From NCBI GenBank assembly GCA_910584115.1, contig CAJTYN010000038.1, positions 1-10,427 of the forward strand: a stretch of DNA of 10,427 bases, given 5' to 3'. This stretch comes from an uncultured Lachnospiraceae bacterium (GTDB taxonomy: Bacteria; Bacillota; Clostridia; Lachnospirales; Lachnospiraceae). Positions 6,535 to 10,427 of the stretch are shown in pieces. A model generated the notes under the pieces. The model ran no database searches and had not been told where the DNA came from. It was given only the letters and a program-made list of their open reading frames with translations. Both the position numbers and the translations under genes were made by a program. Numbering within the stretch: position 1 is the first letter of the stretch; every line of letters begins with the position of its first letter.

Positions 6535-6590
6535 GGCTCTCTTACTTTTGGCCAGATAAAAGAATGTAGAGAAAAACTATTTTTCAGGGT

Positions 6591-6929
6591 ATGCTCATAA
6601 AAGGAACTGGCAAGATCGATCGGTCAAAAAACATCAACATGATCTGTGGGGAAGATAGTACGGGAAAAACAACACTTTTAAAACTGATGTATTCTTTTCT
6701 ACAACTGATCAGTAAGTCGAAAACAGGGGCGTGACCGCACAGATCTTACGATCGGATCAGACACCTGGATCTCAAAATAGAAAATGCAGATCTTTTGACA
6801 AAATGCAACATCGCCTATATCCCAACAAAGGAAATGATCTCTACAACAGAGCATTTTGCGTCATTATATGCGGAGTATCATATCGATCTTTGTCATTTAA
6901 GTGCGAAGATCTTCCAGATCGTAATATAA
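6591..6929 (+). pseudogene. Decayed AAA-family ATPase (ATP-binding protein) relic
   Basis: One reading frame runs from ATG 6591 to TAA 6927-6929 with a single internal TGA at 6732-6734. The first part holds a clear Walker A motif, GEDSTGKTTLLKLMYS, preceded by a GKI...NINMIC strand typical of SMC/OLD-like AAA proteins (IKxFGKI...INxICGENxxGKTTLLKLLYS). After the stop, the same frame reads ENADLLTKCNIAYIPTKEMIS, then FASLYAEYHIDL, matching the IPTKEM...LYEKY segment further along such ATPases. Relative to the roughly 350-450-residue family, DNA between the two blocks and everything after the second (signature motif, Walker B) is missing. It is A/T-richer than its neighbours, has no good ribosome binding site and ends in the terminator of the opposite operon. 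Relatives are often part of defence or mobile-island cargo, but the original role cannot be told. Confidence 0.75.
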
Positions 6930-6965
6930 AAAAACACGGACCCGCAGCCCAGTGCCGCAGATCCG
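6928..6965 (-). terminator. Rho-independent terminator of the kinase-aldolase operon
   Basis: On the minus strand a 12-bp stem (9 Watson-Crick and 3 G-T pairs; bases 6965-6954 with 6948-6937) closes the loop ACTGG and is followed by TG and seven T residues (6934-6928). It starts 12 bases after the aldolase stop codon. The A-run on the plus strand supplies the final TAA of the ATPase relic, so the relic stops at this element. Confidence 0.85.
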
Positions 6966-6977
6966 CCTCCTTCTCTT

Positions 6978-7832
6978 TTAAAACTCCGAGGCAAATACCT
7001 TCATCGCCTCTCTCACATCCGCCTTCATGGCCTCTTTCCCCCAGGTCGCCACATCGTGGAAGTACACGATATCTTCCTCTGCCGCGCACTGTTCTCTCAC
7101 CGCCTGGCCGCCTGCTTTTGCCGCATATGTGTAATAGTTGATCTTGCGCACGCCCCTCTGGATGCACCGGCGGAAATCCTCCGGGCTCACGCCGGATCCG
7201 CCGTGCATGACCACCGGGATCTGGGCTTTTTCCCGGATGGCGCTGATGATGTCGAAGTCCAGCTTCGGCTCTGTCAGATAAAGCCCATGGACGGTCCCGA
7301 AGGAGCAGGCCAGCGCGTCGACGCCCGTGCGTTCCACGAACTCTTTCGCCTCATCCGGGTCTGTGTACAGGGACGCCACCGCCTCCCCTTCTGCCCCCAC
7401 GCTGCCGAATTCTTCCCGGCCCATGGATCCGATCTCCGCTTCCACGGATACTCCATAGGCAGACGCGATCTCCACCGCCATGCATGTGTTGGCCACATTT
7501 TTTTCAAAGTCCAGGACGGACCCGTCGTACATCACAGAGGTAAATCCCATGTCCATGGCTTTCTTGATATAATCCAGGTCCTCGCCGTGATCCAGATGTA
7601 CGCACACCGGCACGGATGCCTGTTCGGCCAGCATCACCATGATGGGCCCCAGCACGCTCACGGGGATCAGGGACTCATGGACCTGGGCGAACTGTAAGAT
7701 CACCGGCTGTTTCAGTTCCTCCGCCGCCTCCAGCGTGCCCAGTATCCCTTCCAATGTGGTCACATTGAAGGCGCCGATGGCTGAATGATGTGCTTCCGCA
7801 TACTTTAAGATCGTTTTCATCGTCACTAACAT
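6978..7832 (-). CDS. Class II (zinc-dependent) ketose-phosphate aldolase
   Basis: 284 residues, full length for the FbaA/KbaY/GatY family, cytoplasmic TIM barrel. These enzymes reversibly split ketose 1-phosphates or 1,6-bisphosphates into dihydroxyacetone phosphate and an aldehyde. Visible active-site residues are Asp81-His82 in VHLDHGED (catalytic acid and zinc ligand), Glu133 in EAEIGSMG, His182 in VHGLY (zinc) and His210 in VVMHGGSG (zinc and phosphate loop). The later phosphate-binding segment reads KINYYTY rather than the common NxxT forms of FbaA (NIDT) or KbaY (NVAT), suggesting a side branch with a different substrate. The start at 7832 is supported by AGGAGG 9 bases upstream. It lies 18 bases after the kinase stop, so the kinase and aldolase form one operon, with the kinase probably making the aldolase substrate. 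A terminator follows. Fructose-, tagatose- or another ketose-phosphate is possible. Confidence 0.92.
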   Translation of the reverse strand: MLVTMKTILKYAEAHHSAIGAFNVTTLEGILGTLEAAEELKQPVILQFAQVHESLIPVSVLGPIMVMLAEQASVPVCVHLDHGEDLDYIKKAMDMGFTSVMYDGSVLDFEKNVANTCMAVEIASAYGVSVEAEIGSMGREEFGSVGAEGEAVASLYTDPDEAKEFVERTGVDALACSFGTVHGLYLTEPKLDFDIISAIREKAQIPVVMHGGSGVSPEDFRRCIQRGVRKINYYTYAAKAGGQAVREQCAAEEDIVYFHDVATWGKEAMKADVREAMKVFASEF

Positions 7833-7850
7833 CTCTCATTTCCTCCTTTG

Positions 7851-9350
7851 TCACAGATTGCCTGCCGCATAGGCATTTACCTTCCGGCAAGTCTCATAAA
7901 GTGTCTGATAGACCGCGTATTTCTCCTGGTAAAAGCAGCTCTCCTCTCTTCGCGGCTCCACCGTCTCCCCCACCTGCACCATCGCCCCGGCGGCCTCTTT
8001 TATGGAGGGGTAGATCCCGGCGGCTGCCGCACAGAGGATGGCACAGCCCAGAGCCCCGGCCTGGGCGCATTCCAGTCGATGGATGGGAAGATCCAGGACG
8101 TCCGCTTTGATCTGGAGCCAGGCGCGGGAACGGCTGGCCCCTCCGGTCACCAGAAGGCCTGCCCGCTCCAGTCTGTCCCTGCCCAGCTTCTCGATGTTGA
8201 GCCGCTGATCCATGCACAGACCCTCCAGGATGGCCCGGTAGATGTCCCCCCGGCGGGCTGTCTCGTCCATCCCCAGCAGGGACAGGCGGGCGTCCGCGTC
8301 CAGATAGGGCGTCCCGCTCCCGTGGAGATAAGGCAGGACCATGATCTTCGTGGGCGCCTGGGGCATCTCCTGCTCCAGGATCTGATACGCCGGACGGCCC
8401 TCCTGGCATTCCCGGGCGGCAAAGACCTTCGCGGCCCATTCCGAGAGAAGACCTGATGTCACATTGTACGCCAGCGTGTTGTAGACGCCCGCCTCCATGA
8501 ACGGTTCATTGGGGTGCCCCCAGGAGAGGATCTGCTCCTCTGCCAGAGGTTCCTTTAAGATCGGGGTGATGCACTCGGACGTCCCCATGGAACACATGGT
8601 GTAGACCTTCTTCCCCCGGCTGGCCACCGCCGCGACGGGCTGGTCGTGTCCGCCCATGACCAGAAGGGTCTTTCTCGGGAGGGAGAGCCTACGCGCCATC
8701 TCCGGCAGGACCTGTCCGACCACCGTCCCGCCCTGTACCGGCCGGCTGAAGAGTTCTTCTTTTACGCCCGCTGCGGCCAAAAGCCCCGGATCCCAACGCT
8801 TGCGGTGGACGTCGTACAGCATCGTCCGGGAAGCCATGGAATGATCCGTCACGTACTCCCCGCCCAGCTTGTGATACAGATAGTCGCCCATGAGCAGGAT
8901 ATGCCGGGTGTCCTTGTATATCTCAGGATGATGCTCTTTCAGGTACAGGATCTTGGAGAGGGAATAGGAATGATGGGGTTTCAGCCCGGTGACGCGGGCG
9001 ATCTGCCCGGCATCCAGCCCCAGGAGCATCCGATCGAATTCCGCCTGCCCCCGGTCATCCGTCAGCAGCATGACCGGACTGATCTCCCGCCCTTTTTCAT
9101 CCAGGCAGACGAATCCCTCGCCAAAGGAGGAGACGCACAGCGCCCCTTCCTCCTGCGGCGGACATTTCCCCATGGCTGCCGCCAAGACCCGCCCGCAGCT
9201 CTCCCACAGAGCCTCCGCGCGCAGTTCCCGCTTTCCCTTTACAGCCTCCTGGCGATAGGCTTCATATCCTATAGCCGCCGCCTGGCCGTCCTCCGTGAAG
9301 ACCACCGCCTTCACGCCCGTGGTGCCAAGATCGATCCCGATGAGATACAT
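7851..9350 (-). CDS. FGGY-family carbohydrate kinase paired with aldolase
   Basis: 499 residues, full length, cytoplasmic. GIDLGTTGVKAVVF (5-18) is the N-terminal ATP phosphate loop with Asp7. MGGHDQPVAAV carries the probable catalytic Asp236. SMGTSE (254-259) is the second phosphate loop, and LLVTGGASRSRAWLQIKAD is the C-terminal adenosine-side signature. The GGHDQ form is seen in FGGY kinases of several uncharacterised sugar pathways and in fuculose or rhamnulose kinase-like proteins rather than in classic xylulokinases (GGGDN), so the substrate is open. It is only distantly similar to the FGGY kinase at 2209-3717, so the two are not a recent duplication. A purine-rich GGGAGGGAGG directly precedes the ATG. 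It is first in an operon with the class II aldolase, which fits phosphorylation of a ketose at C1 followed by cleavage. No dedicated regulator or transporter lies beside it. Confidence 0.9.
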   Translation of the reverse strand: MYLIGIDLGTTGVKAVVFTEDGQAAAIGYEAYRQEAVKGKRELRAEALWESCGRVLAAAMGKCPPQEEGALCVSSFGEGFVCLDEKGREISPVMLLTDDRGQAEFDRMLLGLDAGQIARVTGLKPHHSYSLSKILYLKEHHPEIYKDTRHILLMGDYLYHKLGGEYVTDHSMASRTMLYDVHRKRWDPGLLAAAGVKEELFSRPVQGGTVVGQVLPEMARRLSLPRKTLLVMGGHDQPVAAVASRGKKVYTMCSMGTSECITPILKEPLAEEQILSWGHPNEPFMEAGVYNTLAYNVTSGLLSEWAAKVFAARECQEGRPAYQILEQEMPQAPTKIMVLPYLHGSGTPYLDADARLSLLGMDETARRGDIYRAILEGLCMDQRLNIEKLGRDRLERAGLLVTGGASRSRAWLQIKADVLDLPIHRLECAQAGALGCAILCAAAAGIYPSIKEAAGAMVQVGETVEPRREESCFYQEKYAVYQTLYETCRKVNAYAAGNL

Positions 9351-9374
9351 GGTCCTCCCTCCCTTCTTAGTTAT

Positions 9375-9403
9375 ATATTATCATGTATGCCCGCTCCAAT
9401 CAA
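9375..9403 (-). promoter_or_regulatory. Sigma-A promoter of the kinase-aldolase operon
   Basis: Reading leftward, TTGATT (9403-9398) and TAATAT (9380-9375) are 17 bases apart. The start would be near 9368, about 17 bases before the kinase ATG. The -35 box lies only ten bases from that of the divergent DUF1638 promoter, so the two may be controlled together. Confidence 0.6.
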
Positions 9404-9412
9404 GTTTGTCCT

Positions 9413-9440
9413 TTTACAGCGGTATGATCCGTGGTATACT
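9413..9440 (+). promoter_or_regulatory. Sigma-A promoter of the DUF1638 gene
   Basis: TTTACA (9413-9418) and TATACT (9435-9440) are 16 bases apart on the plus strand. The start would be near 9447, giving a leader of about 39 bases. In that leader TCCTA (9453-9457) could pair with TAGGA (9472-9476), which overlaps the AGGAGG site at 9473-9478; such a small hairpin may be chance. Confidence 0.55.
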
Positions 9441-9485
9441 TGAAAAAAGATATCCTAAAATAATAAGATCATAGGAGGTATACCC

Positions 9486-10154
9486 ATGGACCATGCAGAC
9501 ACTGTGATCTTCGCATGCAGCTCCCTCAAGGAATACATAGCCGCCGCACAGCAAAAAGCCGGCACTTCTTATCCGGTCGTTTTTCTGGATAAAGAGAACC
9601 ACATGGAACCGCAAAATATGAAAGACTGCATCATCGCTGCCGAAAAAGCCCTGCCCGACACGGTAAAGACCGTCCTGGTCGCCATGGGGTTCTGCGGCGG
9701 CGTGCTCGATCACGTCACTTTTTCCCGCCGTTTCATCATCCCCCGGGTGGATGACTGCGTTTCGCTGATGCTGCAAAAAGACGGCGTGTACGACCCGAAC
9801 CCGAAGCAGACCGGTCATCTGTATATGATGGAACGAGATCCCGCCGACTTTTCTTTCGAGAAGCTCCTTGAGGACAGCCAGACCACGTACGAGGGACTGA
9901 GCGCGGAGGATCTCTTCCATATGTATTTTGACAGTTACACGCACCTGGATATCGTGGATACCGGGCTGACGGACTGCTATTCAGAAGACTACGCCACGAA
10001 AGCCCAGGAAAATGCAGACCTGATCCACGCCGCGCTGGATTACGTGGAGGGCAGCAACCTGCTCCTGGAGAAGCTGGCCATGGGGAGATGGGACGTCCAG
10101 TTCCTGGTGGCGGAGCCGGGGCATGTGATCCGGCACGCAGATTTTTTTGAATAG
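9486..10154 (+). CDS. DUF1638 domain-containing protein
   Basis: 222 residues, no signal peptide or membrane segment, so cytoplasmic. It matches the DUF1638 family in the strand TVKTVLVAMGFCGGVL (59-74, Cys70), the conserved block FIIPRVDDCVSLML (83-96, with Asp89/Asp90/Cys91) and a C-terminal FLVAEPGHVIRHADFFE stretch. The family has no established reaction; members are found in anaerobes and, as I recall, frequently near corrinoid-dependent methyltransferase genes. The conserved Cys residues (11, 70, 91) would suit metal or cofactor binding, which is inference. AGGAGG seven bases upstream fixes the start. It is divergent from the kinase-aldolase operon and 44 bases upstream of the RlmI-like gene, with no clear terminator between, so it may be co-transcribed with it. 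The C-terminal coding bases are tandemly repeated just after the stop. Confidence 0.85.
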   Translation: MDHADTVIFACSSLKEYIAAAQQKAGTSYPVVFLDKENHMEPQNMKDCIIAAEKALPDTVKTVLVAMGFCGGVLDHVTFSRRFIIPRVDDCVSLMLQKDGVYDPNPKQTGHLYMMERDPADFSFEKLLEDSQTTYEGLSAEDLFHMYFDSYTHLDIVDTGLTDCYSEDYATKAQENADLIHAALDYVEGSNLLLEKLAMGRWDVQFLVAEPGHVIRHADFFE

Positions 10155-10167
10155 GATTTTTTTGAAT
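10140..10167 (+). repeat. Tandem repeat across the DUF1638 stop codon
   Basis: GATTTTTTTGAAT occurs at 10140-10152 and again at 10155-10167, a 15-base period. In the reading frame this gives Asp-Phe-Phe-Glu-stop (TAG) followed by Asp-Phe-Phe-Glu-stop (TGA). It is most simply a slippage duplication of the gene end that also provides a back-up stop. Confidence 0.85.
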
Positions 10168-10198
10168 GACTTTGAGATAAGACCACAGGAGGCACATC

Positions 10199-10427
10199 AT
10201 GTACCAAACGACAGTCACATTAAAGAAAGGCGAGGGCCGCACCATCAAGGCGGGCGGCATGTGGATATACGACAATGAGATCGGCGCCGTCACCGGGGAC
10301 TTTGCGGACGGGGATCTGGTCAACGTCCTCGATCACGACGGCTATTTCATGGGCTACGGCTTCATCAACACCCGCTCCAAGATCCGCGTACGCCTCATGG
10401 CCCGCCAAAAAGACCATCCGATCGACA
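10199..10427 (+). CDS. RlmI-like class I SAM-dependent rRNA methyltransferase (5' part)
   Basis: The first 76 codons of a gene that runs off the right edge. The sequence begins MYQTTVTLKKGEGRTIKAG and contains GMWIYDNEIG and GYGFINTRSKIRVRLM. This is the N-terminal PUA RNA-binding domain of RlmI/YccW-type 23S rRNA cytosine-5 methyltransferases (LKKGEGRxIKAGxxWVFxNEI, then GxGxxNxxSxIxVR). The catalytic Rossmann domain would lie outside the window, so the exact specificity cannot be checked. AGGAGG at 10187-10192, six bases before the ATG, supports the start. It follows the DUF1638 gene by 44 bases in the same direction. It looks like a housekeeping gene bordering the catabolic region. Confidence 0.85.
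   Translation, partial: MYQTTVTLKKGEGRTIKAGGMWIYDNEIGAVTGDFADGDLVNVLDHDGYFMGYGFINTRSKIRVRLMARQKDHPID

Noticed and set aside
6732..6734. In-frame TGA of the ATPase relic as a selenocysteine codon
   Set aside because: No selenoprotein family fits, no SECIS-like hairpin is evident directly after it, and large conserved parts of the ATPase are missing, so decay is the simpler reading.
8646..9443. Plus-strand open frame of 265 codons opposite the second kinase
   Set aside because: Antisense shadow of a conserved kinase; it runs through that gene's promoter and has no supporting start site or motif.
9414..9944. Minus-strand open frame opposite the DUF1638 gene
   Set aside because: The plus-strand gene has a strong promoter, AGGAGG and conserved family blocks; the minus frame has none.
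1..10427. CRISPR array, tRNA, rRNA, insertion sequence or attachment site
   Set aside because: No regularly spaced direct repeats, tRNA-like cloverleaf, transposase or terminal inverted repeats were found on either strand.

Overview
The window looks like chromosomal DNA from a spore-forming, anaerobic member of the Bacillota (class Clostridia, quite possibly Lachnospiraceae). The reasons are a spore maturation gene (spmA), strong AGGAGG-type ribosome binding sites, A/T-rich intergenic regions with sigma-A-type promoters between G+C-rich genes, and protein families typical of gut clostridia (FGGY sugar kinases, UroD-like methyltransferase homologues, DUF1638, a formate/nitrite-type channel). 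The genus is inference; no 16S or other marker is present.

Layout. Bases 237-992 (+) encode a secreted transglutaminase-like protein. Bases 1054-1866 (-) encode a formate/nitrite transporter (FNT) family channel, with a strong intrinsic terminator, a near-consensus promoter and an unusually long (about 250 nt) hairpin-rich leader. Bases 2209-5757 (-) form a probable operon or regulon: a DeoR-family repressor, a UroD/MtaA-like protein and an FGGY (xylulokinase-like) kinase. The repressor and the UroD-like gene each have their own promoter, and both promoters carry similar ATGTTYG words that are candidate operators. Bases 5920-6534 (+) are spmA, divergent from the repressor, without the usual spmB partner after it. 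Bases 6591-6929 (+) are an unannotated relic of an AAA-family ATPase with an intact Walker A motif, an in-frame stop and both internal and C-terminal loss. Bases 6978-9350 (-) are a two-gene operon, FGGY kinase then class II aldolase, ending in a clear terminator. Bases 9486-10154 (+) encode a DUF1638 protein transcribed divergently from that kinase. From 10199 to the right edge lies the start of an RlmI-like rRNA methyltransferase.

How the genes may work together. The kinase and aldolase pair would phosphorylate a ketose or polyol and cleave the phosphate ester into C3 units. The DeoR, UroD-like and FGGY set looks like a second sugar-responsive unit in which a UroD-superfamily protein, possibly acting on a methylated or otherwise modified substrate, is co-regulated with a sugar kinase. 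No sugar transporter, corrinoid protein or partner methyltransferase is in the window, so neither substrate can be named. The most interesting items are this unit, the unusual zinc site of its UroD-like protein, the candidate DeoR operators, the structured FNT leader and the decayed ATPase.
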